A stretch of 64,000 nucleotides of DNA, from assembly GCF_002161765.1 (NCBI RefSeq), contig NZ_NFIN01000008.1, positions 51,782 to 115,781 on the forward strand. Reading direction: 5' to 3'. The DNA comes from Bacteroides sp. An322 (GTDB taxonomy: Bacteria; Bacteroidota; Bacteroidia; Bacteroidales; Bacteroidaceae). The notes beneath the pieces are model-generated. The model searched no databases. It had not been told where the DNA came from and was given only the letters and a program-made list of their open reading frames with translations. This document shows, in pieces, positions 7,911 to 17,245 of the stretch; position 1 is the stretch's first letter; each line of letters begins with the position of its first letter. A program made the translations under genes and the position numbers.

Positions 7911-9233
7911 ATGAAAAGACTATTATTTACATTTGTTGTCGCCAGCACGCTTTTCCCTCTGAAAGCGCAGGACACGCTTACGCTGAAACAATGTATCAGC
8001 ATGGGCATTGAGAACAACCTTCAGTTGCAGACCAAGCGCAACGAAGTGTGGAAAGGGAAACATAGTATTACCGAGAACCGCGCTAAGCTATTGCCTCAAA
8101 TCAATGCCGTAGCATCGATGAATGATAATTTTAATCCTCCGGTATCGGTGACCGACGGTTCGGCTTACGGTAATAAATACAATGTGACGAAGACATTGCA
8201 GTACAATGCATCGTTTGGGTTACAATTACAAATGCCGCTTTATAACCAAACGTTGCTTACGGCACTTGATGTGACGAAGATGACGGACCGCATCAACCGC
8301 CTGTCTTATGACAAGGCACGCAATGACCTTATGGAACAGATAGCCCGGATGTATTACCTAGCGCAAAGCACTTCGGAACAGATAGCTATCGTGAAAGCCA
8401 ACATCAGCCGGCTTGAGGAACTGAAGAACATTACTACGGCTTTCTTTGATAACGGTATGGCATTGGATGTCGATGTAAAGCGGGTGAATATCAATCTCGA
8501 AAACCTTCGTGTACAATACGACAATGCAATGGCTATGCTCACTCAGCAGATGAATATGCTGAAGTATGTCATCGACTATCCAGCCGACCGTGAAATAGCT
8601 GTGATTCCGGTGAATCCCGATGTGATAGAGACGGTTGAGCTTGGCGGGCTATGTGAGCAACTTCCTGAATTGCAGTTGCTTCACGGTCAGGGTGAATTGG
8701 CAGATAAACAACAGAAGATGATCAAGCAAGGATACTTGCCTTCACTATCGCTTACAGGCAATCTGACTTACTCCGCTTTTACTGATAAGTTTAGCAATTG
8801 GTTTCATTCGGGACCATCGAATCATTGGTACAACTCATCGGGATTAGGTGTCACGTTGCGTATTCCTGTATTCGACGGATTGGAACGGCGTTCGAAGATA
8901 CGTAAGGCAAAGTTCGATGTCGAGAATGCGCGTTTGGCTTATGACGATGCCCTGAAGGGCTTGCGCACCCAATACCTCAATGCTACGAATGACTTGATGA
9001 ATAGCCGCCGTAATTTTACCAAGCAGCGTGATAATTATCGGTTAGCCGAAGATGTGTATAGGGTGACTACCGACCGCTATCGGGAAGGCATAGCATCTAT
9101 GACCGAGGTATTGCAAGACGAGATGAGTATGAGCGAAGCGCAAAACAATTATGTGACCGCTCACTATGATTATCGCGTCACCAACCTTTCGCTATTGAAA
9201 CTTACAGGCAAACTGGATTCGCTACTGAAATAA
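7911..9233 (+). CDS. TolC family outer membrane efflux protein
   Basis: 440 residues. The first 21 form a signal peptide (MKRLLFTFVVASTLFPLKAQ), then DTLTLKQCISMGIENNLQLQ, the standard opening of outer membrane efflux proteins. The body has the two long coiled-coil OEP repeats, with LAQSTSEQIAIVKANISRLEEL in the first and YRLAEDVYRVTTDRYREGIASMTEVLQ in the second. It forms the outer membrane duct of the exporter whose adaptor and pump follow 33 bp and about 1.1 kb downstream. I chose the ATG at 7911 because the longer reading starts upstream of the signal peptide and overlaps the promoter. Confidence 0.92.
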   Translation: MKRLLFTFVVASTLFPLKAQDTLTLKQCISMGIENNLQLQTKRNEVWKGKHSITENRAKLLPQINAVASMNDNFNPPVSVTDGSAYGNKYNVTKTLQYNASFGLQLQMPLYNQTLLTALDVTKMTDRINRLSYDKARNDLMEQIARMYYLAQSTSEQIAIVKANISRLEELKNITTAFFDNGMALDVDVKRVNINLENLRVQYDNAMAMLTQQMNMLKYVIDYPADREIAVIPVNPDVIETVELGGLCEQLPELQLLHGQGELADKQQKMIKQGYLPSLSLTGNLTYSAFTDKFSNWFHSGPSNHWYNSSGLGVTLRIPVFDGLERRSKIRKAKFDVENARLAYDDALKGLRTQYLNATNDLMNSRRNFTKQRDNYRLAEDVYRVTTDRYREGIASMTEVLQDEMSMSEAQNNYVTAHYDYRVTNLSLLKLTGKLDSLLK

Positions 9234-9266
9234 TGTATATTCTATCAACAATTAAAATACAGCACA

Positions 9267-10364
9267 ATGGAAACTCAGAAAAATAACATACAGCCCAATA
9301 ACACCCACAAGCAACAAGCTGCAAAATTAAGAAAACAACGCACACAACGTTTCGTTACAAGCCTTTTCGGGATAGCTATTCTTGTGTTCGGAATCGTGAA
9401 AACCACGATGATATTCATTGATTACAACCAAACCGAAACAAGCAATGACGCGCAAATAGAACAATATATCTCACCGGTGAACTTGCGGGCATCGGGCTAT
9501 ATAAAAAAGGTGTGTTTCACAGAACATCAAAGCGTAAAGAAAGGCGATACGCTTCTTGTGCTCGATGACCGTGAGTACCGTATACGGGTAATGGAAGCTG
9601 AAGCGGCTTTGAAGGATGCAATGGCTGGAGCTTCGGTACTCGGACAAACCTTGCAAACCACGCAGGCTTCGGCTTCGGTTTATGAATCGTCAATCGCCGA
9701 AGTCAAGATACGTTTGGCAAAACTTGAGAAAGACCGCGAACGTTACCGTAACCTGCTTGAACGCAATGCGGCTACACCCATCCAATTGGAACAGATTGAA
9801 ACCGAATACGAGGCTACAAAGAAGAAACTGGATGGGCTTGTGAGCCAACAAAAGGCAGCCATGTCGGGTGTGAGTGAAGTATCGACCCGCCGCCAAAGCA
9901 CGGAAGCCGCTATCGAACGGGCACGCGCTGCTCTTGAAATGGCACGTCTGAATCTTTCTTATACAGTAGTGGTTGCACCTTGCGATGGCAAACTTGGACG
10001 GCGTGCGGTTGAGGATGGGCAATATGTTTCAGCGGGACAGACACTGACATACATCATGCCTGACACGCAAAAGTGGGTGATAGCCAATTATAAAGAGACT
10101 CAAATCGAGAACTTGCATATAGGTCAGGAGGTAGCCCTTACGGTCGATGCGCTTGACGGACGCAAGTTCAAAGGGCAGATAACCGCTATCTCCGGTGCTA
10201 CAGGTTCGAAATATTCGCTCGTGCCTACGGACAATTCGGCTGGCAATTTTGTAAAGATACGCCAACGGGTTCCGGTAAGAATTGATTTTACAGACCTCTC
10301 TGCTGCTGATAATGAACGTCTTGCGGCTGGAATGATGGTTGTTGTGAAAGCAAAGTTGGATTAA
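9267..10364 (+). CDS. HlyD/EmrA family periplasmic adaptor
   Basis: 365 residues: a short basic cytoplasmic N terminus, one membrane helix (about 29-52, RFVTSLFGIAILVFGIVKT) and a periplasmic region. The biotinyl-lipoyl-like halves are visible as VNLRASGYIKKVCFTEHQSVKKGDTLLVLDDREY and, after a long helical hairpin, APCDGKLGRRAVEDGQYVSAGQ. It bridges the MFS pump and the TolC protein. The arrangement tolC-emrA-emrB with 33 and 19 bp gaps indicates one transcript. The substrate cannot be told from sequence. Confidence 0.9.
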   Translation: METQKNNIQPNNTHKQQAAKLRKQRTQRFVTSLFGIAILVFGIVKTTMIFIDYNQTETSNDAQIEQYISPVNLRASGYIKKVCFTEHQSVKKGDTLLVLDDREYRIRVMEAEAALKDAMAGASVLGQTLQTTQASASVYESSIAEVKIRLAKLEKDRERYRNLLERNAATPIQLEQIETEYEATKKKLDGLVSQQKAAMSGVSEVSTRRQSTEAAIERARAALEMARLNLSYTVVVAPCDGKLGRRAVEDGQYVSAGQTLTYIMPDTQKWVIANYKETQIENLHIGQEVALTVDALDGRKFKGQITAISGATGSKYSLVPTDNSAGNFVKIRQRVPVRIDFTDLSAADNERLAAGMMVVVKAKLD

Positions 10365-10383
10365 GGAATAAGGCTATAGGATT

Positions 10384-12060
10384 ATGGAACAAGATACGAT
10401 AAGCCTCACCGGTGGGGCTAAATACAAGAATTATCCGTTTTACGGCTGGGTGCCTAAACCGCTCGGCATCATTTTGCTGATACTTCTTTTTATACCTATC
10501 CTTACCGTAAGCGGCGTTTACACCGCCAATAGCGGCGAGATGACCAGCGGGTTAGGCATACAGTCGGAACATATCCAATTCGTGGGTTTTGTTACATCAA
10601 TTGGGATGGCGGCTTTCTCCCCGTTCTTTTACCAGTTGGTTTGCATACGCCGCGAGAAGATTATGTGCATTGTCGGATTCTCCATAATGTACTTGCTCAG
10701 CTATGTGTGTGCCGTTACTGATAGCATCTTTGTCTTGGCTTTATGCAGTCTTGTGATGGGTTTCCTGCGCATGGAACTGATGATGGTCAACCTGTTTACG
10801 CTCATAAGATACGCTTTCGGAATGGAGGCTACACGTAATATCACACCCGGAACTGAGCCTGATACAGAGGAAGGATGGGACCGTTTGGATGCGGAAAAGA
10901 GCAAAAGTATGCCTATTATCTATTTGTTCTTCATGATTTTAGGACAGGTCGGCACGTCACTCACGGCATGGTTGGCTTACGAATACCAGTGGCAGGATGT
11001 TTATTATTACATGATGGGCATGATGCTTGTCGCTATGCTTATCGTGTTTCTCACAATGCCTTACCACAGCTACAGCAACCGCCGTTTCCCGATTACGTTC
11101 CGCAAGTTCGGCAATGTGGCTGTGTTTAGTGCCATGATGACGTGTGGAATTTACGTACTTGTCTATGGCAAGACACTTGATTGGTTTGCCGATTCTTCCA
11201 TTGTGCGTTCTGTGGCGCTTACGGTTTTCTTTGCCGCTGTATTCATTTACATGGAATGGTCTAATCGTTCGCCTTATTTCCGTATGGGAGTCTTCCGTTT
11301 GCGTTCGATTAATATGGGCATTGTATTGTTCTTGTTGCTTATGGTTTTCAATACAAGTTCCATGTTCGTCAATGTTTTTACGGGTATCGGAATGGAGATA
11401 GACAATTGGCAGAACGCAGCTTTGGGCAATTGGAGCATACTCGGATATTTCATAGGGGTGGTGATTGCTATCGTGCTTGGCTCGAAGGGTGTAAAGCTGA
11501 AATACCTCTTCGGCATAGGTTTCTTTCTTATCGGGATGTCCGCCCTGTTTATGTATTTCGAAGTGCAGACAGCCGGACTTTACGAAAGGATGAAATATCC
11601 GGTAATTATCCGCTCCACAGGCATGATGCTGATTTATTCACTTACGGCTGTTTATGCTAACCAGCGGATGCCTTTCAAGTATTTGTCTACATGGATATGC
11701 ATCATGCTGAGTGTACGTATGGTAATCGGTCCGGGCATTGGCTCGGCTCTTTATTCGAATGTTCTCCAGCATCGCCAGCAACATTATGTAACCGTGTTTG
11801 CAAAAGATATAGACCGTGTAGATACACAGGCTGCTGCAACTTACGACCAGACTGCTTACGGAATGCGTCTGCAAGGACGTAGCGAAACCGAAGCTGAAAA
11901 TATGGCTGCTATGTCGGCTAAGGGCAAGATACAGGTGCAGGCAACTTTGTCGGCAGTTAAGGAAATGTCGGGCTGGACATTCTACGGCTGTATGCTTTCC
12001 ATGCTCTTTGTGCTCATTTATCCATATAAGAAGAGGAAATTATCGGCTTGGCGTGACTGA
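10384..12060 (+). CDS. MFS drug exporter, EmrB/DHA2-like
   Basis: 558 residues with about 14 hydrophobic segments, as in the DHA2 group of major facilitator proteins, though the usual motif C of EmrB is degenerate. The N terminus (GWVPKPLGIILLILLFIPILTVSGVYTANSGEM) replaces the typical first helix and matches a Bacteroidetes-specific branch. A loop at about 155-180 is acidic. It should pump hydrophobic or acidic drugs, bile compounds or fatty acids through the EmrA-like adaptor and TolC partner. Third gene of the operon. Confidence 0.85.
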   Translation: MEQDTISLTGGAKYKNYPFYGWVPKPLGIILLILLFIPILTVSGVYTANSGEMTSGLGIQSEHIQFVGFVTSIGMAAFSPFFYQLVCIRREKIMCIVGFSIMYLLSYVCAVTDSIFVLALCSLVMGFLRMELMMVNLFTLIRYAFGMEATRNITPGTEPDTEEGWDRLDAEKSKSMPIIYLFFMILGQVGTSLTAWLAYEYQWQDVYYYMMGMMLVAMLIVFLTMPYHSYSNRRFPITFRKFGNVAVFSAMMTCGIYVLVYGKTLDWFADSSIVRSVALTVFFAAVFIYMEWSNRSPYFRMGVFRLRSINMGIVLFLLLMVFNTSSMFVNVFTGIGMEIDNWQNAALGNWSILGYFIGVVIAIVLGSKGVKLKYLFGIGFFLIGMSALFMYFEVQTAGLYERMKYPVIIRSTGMMLIYSLTAVYANQRMPFKYLSTWICIMLSVRMVIGPGIGSALYSNVLQHRQQHYVTVFAKDIDRVDTQAAATYDQTAYGMRLQGRSETEAENMAAMSAKGKIQVQATLSAVKEMSGWTFYGCMLSMLFVLIYPYKKRKLSAWRD

Positions 12061-12115
12061 ATGTCCGCCAAGTCGGATAATTTTATTACTTTAGCGGTTG
12101 AAAAGAGTTACCGCT

Positions 12116-13000
12116 ATGGAAGAGTTATTTGATTGTAAAACAGATGAACGGTTGGCTGTATTGCAGGACAATCTGTCCCGCATGGCTGAAGTTTGCTCGT
12201 CGGGAGGCATTGTGTCAGGATTTCCAGCCTGTATGTCGGAAGGGTTTGCTAATTTCGGTATCGGACTGATTGTTTGCCACATCGGTAAGTTCGATTTTAC
12301 TCTGTCGGGCAGGAATTATACCGCAAGCGAGGGGCAGACCGTATTCATTCCCGATGGGGCTAACTTCAGCGTGGTCAGGCAATCACCCGATTTGTCGGTG
12401 AGCATCCTCGTTTACAAAACAGACCCCATACGTTATGTATTGGGGACAATGGTTCAATCGGTACGCCTTTATTCCCTTATGTTATCCGAGGAGCATTGTG
12501 TGTGGGCTACCGGTGACGAAGAGGGGTTGGCACAATACATTTCGTTGATAGGGGAGAAGCAACCGCAGGAGGATGATTTCTTTGCCGTAAACGAGCGCAA
12601 GCTGCTCTTGTTATCGCTCACATACAGATTGTGCACGTTGTTCAGTAAAAGATTCTTTGAAAGCGGTTCGCATGATACACGGCGCACTGAGACTTTTCTT
12701 AAACTTATCAAGCTTATAGACCGTCATTATATGACTGAACGTGGAGTCGCTTTTTATGCCGACAAGCTCTTTTTGTCACCCAAATATCTGTCTGAGTTGT
12801 CGAAGTCGGTATGCGGATATACAGTTCAAGAGCTTGTTTTCAAAGCGATTACACGCAGGGCAATGTCCTTGCTTGATAGTACGAATAAGACCGTAGCCGA
12901 AATTTCTGATGAGTTCAACTTTCCGAACCCTTCCAGTTTTGGTACCTTTTTCAAGAAGCAGACGGGCACTACTCCACAGAAATACCGTGACCGTGTGTAG
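12116..13000 (+). CDS. AraC family transcriptional regulator
   Basis: 294 residues with a cupin-like sensing region (for example GRNYTASEGQTVFIPDGANFSV) and two helix-turn-helix motifs at the C terminus (VAFYADKLFLSPKYLSELSKS and VAEISDEFNFPNPSSFGTFFKK, ending GTTPQKYRDRV). This places it in the AraC group that binds DNA as an activator. It follows the exporter by 55 bp on the same strand and probably controls it. The ATG at 12116 is preferred to the TTG at 12098. It ends 15 bp from the convergent copA stop. Confidence 0.9.
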   Translation: MEELFDCKTDERLAVLQDNLSRMAEVCSSGGIVSGFPACMSEGFANFGIGLIVCHIGKFDFTLSGRNYTASEGQTVFIPDGANFSVVRQSPDLSVSILVYKTDPIRYVLGTMVQSVRLYSLMLSEEHCVWATGDEEGLAQYISLIGEKQPQEDDFFAVNERKLLLLSLTYRLCTLFSKRFFESGSHDTRRTETFLKLIKLIDRHYMTERGVAFYADKLFLSPKYLSELSKSVCGYTVQELVFKAITRRAMSLLDSTNKTVAEISDEFNFPNPSSFGTFFKKQTGTTPQKYRDRV

Positions 13001-13015
13001 TGCTTTGTTGATTTG

Positions 13016-15550
13016 TTACGCTTCACTTATCGTGTAGTCTCCCGCTTTTTCCGTAATGGCTTGTTGGAGGGTTTCTATCGGAAGCTCCTTGCCTTCGGTG
13101 TAAGTAAGTGTCGCGATAGGCGGCTCTAAGGTCACTTGTGCCTCTACGCCTTCAATCGAATTTAACGCTTTTTCCACATACGTGCGGCAATGGTTACACA
13201 TCATGCCTTCGACCTTGTATGTCCGGCTTACGGTTTGAGGTTGAGGCTTGCTTGGGGCAGAAGCCTTGATTGCTATCGGTTCCGGTTCGGGAAGCGGAGC
13301 GGATGTGGCTTCTGCTGGTTTCCCGATGCGTTTGTTCCGCAAGCGGAGGCTATTGGTCACGACACTCACGCTGCTCATTGCCATAGCGGCTCCGGCTATC
13401 ATGGGATTAAGCAGGAAACCGTTTATCGGGTAAAGGATGCCAGCGGCGATAGGCACACCTATCAGGTTGTAGATGAATGCCCAAAACAAGTTTTGGCGGA
13501 TGGTGCGTGTGGTAAATACCGAAAGTTGGATGGCATCGGTTATCTTGCTGAGGTCGGAAGAGATTAACGTCATTTTCGCTACATCCATGGCGAGGTCGCT
13601 TCCTTGCCCCATGGCGATGCTCAGGTCGGCTTGTGCCAGTGCAGAGCTGTCGTTGATGCCGTCTCCTACCATTGCCACGCATTTCCCTTCTGCTTGCAAT
13701 TGCTTGATGATTCCCGCTTTATGTTGGGGGAGCATTTCAGCACGGTATTCTTTGATGCCCGCTTGTGCGGCTATGGCTTTAGCCGTAATGGGATTGTCTC
13801 CGGTCAGCATCAGGACGGTGATGCCTTTCTTTTGCAAATCCTCGATAGCGGCTTTCGAAGTTGGTTTGATGCGGTCGGCAATGGCGAATACTCCTAATGC
13901 GGTTTCGGCATCGGAAAACCAAATGACGGTTTTGGCTTCGGATGCGAACGCTTTGGCTTTTTCTTGCAATTCAGCAGGGATTGCAATGCGGTTTTCGGTG
14001 AGCAGGCGGAGGTTTCCGGCATAGTAGGTTTTGCCATTCGATATGCCTTTAATGCCTTGTCCCGTCAGACTTTCCGCGTTTTCGATTGCGATGTGCGCCT
14101 TTGTATTGGGAAGGCTTTCGGCATAGTGTACGACCGCGCTTGCCAACGGGTGTTCGGAGCATCTTTCTAACGCATAGAAAACGGCTTGCAAATACGTGTC
14201 TTGCGTGTTCCATATAGCATCGGTCACTACGGGCTTTCCTTCGGTAATGGTACCGGTTTTGTCCAGTACAATGGTATCTATCTTTTTCGCTATTTCCAAG
14301 CTTTCGGCATCTTTAATCAGGATGCCTTGTTCGGCACCTTTGCCTATGCCGACCATAATGGCGGTAGGAGTGGCAAGCCCCAATGCACAAGGGCAGGCGA
14401 TGATCAGAACTGTAACGGCGGAAAGAAGTCCGTGGGTGAATCCGTTTTCGGGTGCAAGGGCAAACCAGCAGATAAAAGTAAGCAAGGCGATGCTCATAAT
14501 GGCAGGTACGAAGATGCCCGCAATCTTATCCACTAACTTCTGTACCGGCGCTTTGCTTCCTTGCGCCTCCTGGACGGTGTGGATGATGTGTGCTAACATC
14601 GTGTCGGCTCCCACTTTCTCTGCACGGAAACGGAAGCTTCCTTTTTGGTTGATGGTACCTGCATAAACTTCATCAGACACTTGCTTCAAGACCGGCACCG
14701 GTTCTCCGCTTAACATGCTTTCGTCTACATACGAATAACCTTCGCTTACCCGTCCGTCTACCGCGATGCGTTCTCCCGGTTTTACGGATAAAATATCGCC
14801 CGGCATGACTTGTTCGATTGCGGTTTCTTCCCATTCTCCGTTCGCGTTCAGGCGGGTAACGGTGCGGGGTTGAAGCCCCATCAGTTTCTTGATAGAGTCG
14901 GATGTGCGTCCTTTAGCACGTTCTTCCAACGTGCGTCCTAATAGGATAAAGGCGATGATGACGCTTGCCGCTTCGAAATAGACATGAGGAGTTACGCCCC
15001 GCTCTAACCAAAATTCGGGGAAAAACAAGTTGAATAAGCTGAACAGGTAAGCGATTCCGGTGCTGTTTGCCACGAGGGTATCCATATTCGCCGAACGGTG
15101 TTTGAGCTGTTTCCACGCATGGATGTAGAATCCTCTTCCTAACCAAAAGACCACGGGAGTAGAAAGAATCCACATCGTCCAGTTGGCGTAGGGCATATCC
15201 ATGAAGAACATCCCGATAACGGCAACGGGCAAGGACAGGGCAATGGCACAAATGGTGCGGAAACGCAATTCCCGATAGCGTTGGGTATGAGCGTCTTCGG
15301 CAATTTCTGCACTATTCTTTCTGGCATCGGTCACAAGGTCGTATCCGGCATCTTGAACGGCTTTCTTTAACGCTTCGGGCGAACATTGCGTAGCGTCATA
15401 TTCTACGGTAGCGGTCGCCGCGGCATAATTTACGCTTGCCGAACATACGCCCGGCTGGTGGTTCAGGGTCTTGTCTACCCGTGCGGCGCAAGCCGCGCAA
15501 CTCATCCCTAATACGGGAAAGGTCTGTTTATTTACGTTTGATTGGCTCAT
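13016..15550 (-). CDS. copA: Copper-translocating P-type ATPase
   Basis: 844 residues, inner membrane. N-terminal heavy-metal-binding domain with GMSCAACAARVD; transmembrane CPC motif in IIACPCALGLATPTA; phosphorylation site DKTGTITEGKP; the HP motif in SEHPLASAV; and GDGINDSSALAQAD in the hinge. A second heavy-metal domain at the very C terminus (VEGMMCNHCRTYVEKAL) is unusual in position, since most CopA carry it only at the N terminus. The CPC motif and paired CxxC domains indicate Cu(I) export. The start at 15550 is chosen because residues upstream do not look like protein and would overlap the promoter. Confidence 0.94.
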   Translation of the reverse strand: MSQSNVNKQTFPVLGMSCAACAARVDKTLNHQPGVCSASVNYAAATATVEYDATQCSPEALKKAVQDAGYDLVTDARKNSAEIAEDAHTQRYRELRFRTICAIALSLPVAVIGMFFMDMPYANWTMWILSTPVVFWLGRGFYIHAWKQLKHRSANMDTLVANSTGIAYLFSLFNLFFPEFWLERGVTPHVYFEAASVIIAFILLGRTLEERAKGRTSDSIKKLMGLQPRTVTRLNANGEWEETAIEQVMPGDILSVKPGERIAVDGRVSEGYSYVDESMLSGEPVPVLKQVSDEVYAGTINQKGSFRFRAEKVGADTMLAHIIHTVQEAQGSKAPVQKLVDKIAGIFVPAIMSIALLTFICWFALAPENGFTHGLLSAVTVLIIACPCALGLATPTAIMVGIGKGAEQGILIKDAESLEIAKKIDTIVLDKTGTITEGKPVVTDAIWNTQDTYLQAVFYALERCSEHPLASAVVHYAESLPNTKAHIAIENAESLTGQGIKGISNGKTYYAGNLRLLTENRIAIPAELQEKAKAFASEAKTVIWFSDAETALGVFAIADRIKPTSKAAIEDLQKKGITVLMLTGDNPITAKAIAAQAGIKEYRAEMLPQHKAGIIKQLQAEGKCVAMVGDGINDSSALAQADLSIAMGQGSDLAMDVAKMTLISSDLSKITDAIQLSVFTTRTIRQNLFWAFIYNLIGVPIAAGILYPINGFLLNPMIAGAAMAMSSVSVVTNSLRLRNKRIGKPAEATSAPLPEPEPIAIKASAPSKPQPQTVSRTYKVEGMMCNHCRTYVEKALNSIEGVEAQVTLEPPIATLTYTEGKELPIETLQQAITEKAGDYTISEA

Positions 15551-15580
15551 CGATTCAATTCCTTTTCTTGTTTTCGGATG

Positions 15581-15588
15581 CAAAGTTA
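15581..15588 (-). promoter_or_regulatory. -7 box of copA
   Basis: Minus-strand TAACTTTG at 15588-15581, 31 bp before the ATG. No clear -33 box at normal distance was seen. Confidence 0.45.
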
Positions 15589-15707
15589 GCAAGCTTATCC
15601 GAGATTCCTTTATATAATTGCGGATATAATTTATATCGGACGTTGGGAACAAATGCCTTTTTGGCAAATCCCTTTTTGCTTTGCAGACCAATTCGTTTTA
15701 TGTTTTC

Positions 15708-15795
15708 CGTCCCAAGAACGTACGGTTTTGGTTCGGAAACCGTATGTTCTTGGTTCGGAAACCGTACGTTTTTGGTACCAAAAACATAGAATGTA
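15708..15795. repeat. 22-bp period imperfect tandem array (locus B)
   Basis: Units start at 15708, 15730, 15752 and 15774. Two units differ at only a few bases: GGTTCGGAAACCGTATGTTC and GGTTCGGAAACCGTACGTTT (first 20 bases of each). The last part holds the perfect palindrome GTTTTTGGTACCAAAAAC. Located between the divergent copA and the MaoC-like gene. Confidence 0.8.
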
Positions 15796-15869
15796 TTTAT
15801 CTGGAAAGAGCAACTAATCTGACAAAAGGCACACTAATTCCGATATATATAAATAAAATAGTAGAAAAG

Positions 15870-15905
15870 TTTGCTCGCGTTTTTCTGTTTTTTTGTATAT
15901 CTTTG
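15870..15905 (+). promoter_or_regulatory. Promoter of the MaoC-like gene
   Basis: TTTG at 15870-15873, 24 bp spacer, TATCTTTG at 15898-15905; ATG 27 bp downstream at 15933. Confidence 0.6.
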
Positions 15906-15932
15906 TTCTCTATAATAGTAAAAATAAGGTGT

Positions 15933-16397
15933 ATGAGCAAAGTAGTAATTAATTCGTACGAAGAATTTGAGAGATTATTAGGCCAGCAAATTGGTGTATC
16001 TGATTGGTTGGAAGTGACACAAGAACGCATCAATCAATTTGCAGATGCGACATTAGACCATCAATGGATTCATGTAGACGTAGAACGAGCAAAGGTAGAA
16101 AGCCCTTTTAAGAGCACCATCGTGCATGGCTATCTGACCCTTTCGTTGCTTCCGTATTTCTGGAACCAGATTATTGAAGTAAACAACCTGAAGATGATGG
16201 TGAATTACGGTATGGACAAGATGCGTTTCGGTCAGGCAGTGTTGTCTGGACAGCGTATTCGCATGACGGCGGAACTTCATTCGCTGGTAAACTTGCGTGG
16301 TACGGCAAAGGCTGAAATCAAGTTTGCTATCGAGATAGAAGGGCAGAAGAAAAAAGCGTTGGAAGGTATTGCCACGTTCTTGTATTATTTTATGTAA
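15933..16397 (+). CDS. MaoC-like (R)-hydratase / hotdog-fold dehydratase
   Basis: 154 residues, one hotdog domain. The hydratase-2 signature is present as ATLDHQWIHVDVERAK followed by SPFKSTIVHGYLTLSL, with the Asp and His expected of the catalytic pair. Such proteins hydrate enoyl-CoA or act on related thioesters in fatty acid or polyhydroxyalkanoate metabolism; the true substrate is not visible. The ORF reads open upstream but the promoter at 15870-15905 and the MSKVVINSYEEFERLLG start fix it at 15933. It stands alone and ends in a hairpin terminator. Confidence 0.85.
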   Translation: MSKVVINSYEEFERLLGQQIGVSDWLEVTQERINQFADATLDHQWIHVDVERAKVESPFKSTIVHGYLTLSLLPYFWNQIIEVNNLKMMVNYGMDKMRFGQAVLSGQRIRMTAELHSLVNLRGTAKAEIKFAIEIEGQKKKALEGIATFLYYFM

Positions 16398-16419
16398 AAG
16401 AGATTGAGAATATTCTTTT

Positions 16420-16476
16420 CGCCGCGAAAGACTGATGAATGTGTTAGAAAGTCTTTCGTGGCGATACTTTTTCTAT
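16420..16476 (+). terminator. Terminator after the MaoC-like gene
   Basis: Arms CGCCGCGAAAGACT (16420-16433) and AGTCTTTCGTGGCG (16450-16463) pair with one G-U, followed by ATACTTTTTCTATTTT. It separates the convergent MaoC-like and xth genes. Confidence 0.75.
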
Positions 16477-16477
16477 T

Positions 16478-17233
16478 TTATAACGTTACGCATACTTCTA
16501 CCGGACAATGGTCGGAACCGAATATTTCGGTATGGATTTTCGCGCTTTCCAGTTTATCGGCAAGCCGGGCAGAAGCCAAGAAGTAATCAATGCGCCACCC
16601 TGCGTTTTTCTCGCGTGCCTTGAAACGGTATGACCACCATGAATAAATGCCTTCTTGGTCGGGATAGAAATGGCGGAAGGTATCAATGAAGCCTGCATCC
16701 AGCAAGGTCTGGAACTTTTCCCGCTCTTGGTCGGTAAAGCCTGCATTCATGCGGTTGGTTTTCGGATTTTTCAAGTCTATTTCTTTATGGGCTACATTCA
16801 GGTCTCCGCATACCAGCACGGGTTTCTTTGCATCGAGTTTTAAAAGATATTGGCGAAAGGCGTCTTCCCATGTCATGCGGTAATCCAATCGTTTCAATCC
16901 GTCTTGCGAATTGGGTGTGTAGACCGTTATCAGATAGAAGTCTTCCATTTCCAGCGTGATAACCCTGCCTTCACGATCGTGTTCGTCTATCCCCAAGCCA
17001 TAGCTGACCGAAATGGGAGTGTGGCGTGTGAAAATAGCCGTACCCGAATAGCCTTTCTTCTCGGCATAGTTCCAATAAGAAGTATATCCGTCGAAAGCCA
17101 AATCGAGTTGCCCTTCCTGCATCTTGGTTTCTTGCAGGCAGAAGAAATCAGCGTTTAATTGATTGAATGCGTCGCGGAAACCTTTATCACAACAAGCCCG
17201 CAATCCGTTTACGTTCCAGGAGATGAATTTCAT
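16478..17233 (-). CDS. xth: Exodeoxyribonuclease III
   Basis: 251 residues, an AP endonuclease / 3'-5' exonuclease of the exonuclease III family acting in base excision repair. Visible motifs in order: [23 protein letters not shown] (catalytic Glu), [12 protein letters not shown] (Asp/Asn), WRIDYFLAS and the terminal GSDHCPVEV with the active-site Asp-His. Full length for the family. Upstream genes on the same strand end 12 bp away, so it may share their transcript. Confidence 0.95.
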   Translation of the reverse strand: MKFISWNVNGLRACCDKGFRDAFNQLNADFFCLQETKMQEGQLDLAFDGYTSYWNYAEKKGYSGTAIFTRHTPISVSYGLGIDEHDREGRVITLEMEDFYLITVYTPNSQDGLKRLDYRMTWEDAFRQYLLKLDAKKPVLVCGDLNVAHKEIDLKNPKTNRMNAGFTDQEREKFQTLLDAGFIDTFRHFYPDQEGIYSWWSYRFKAREKNAGWRIDYFLASARLADKLESAKIHTEIFGSDHCPVEVCVTL

Positions 17234-17245
17234 AAGGTTGTATAA

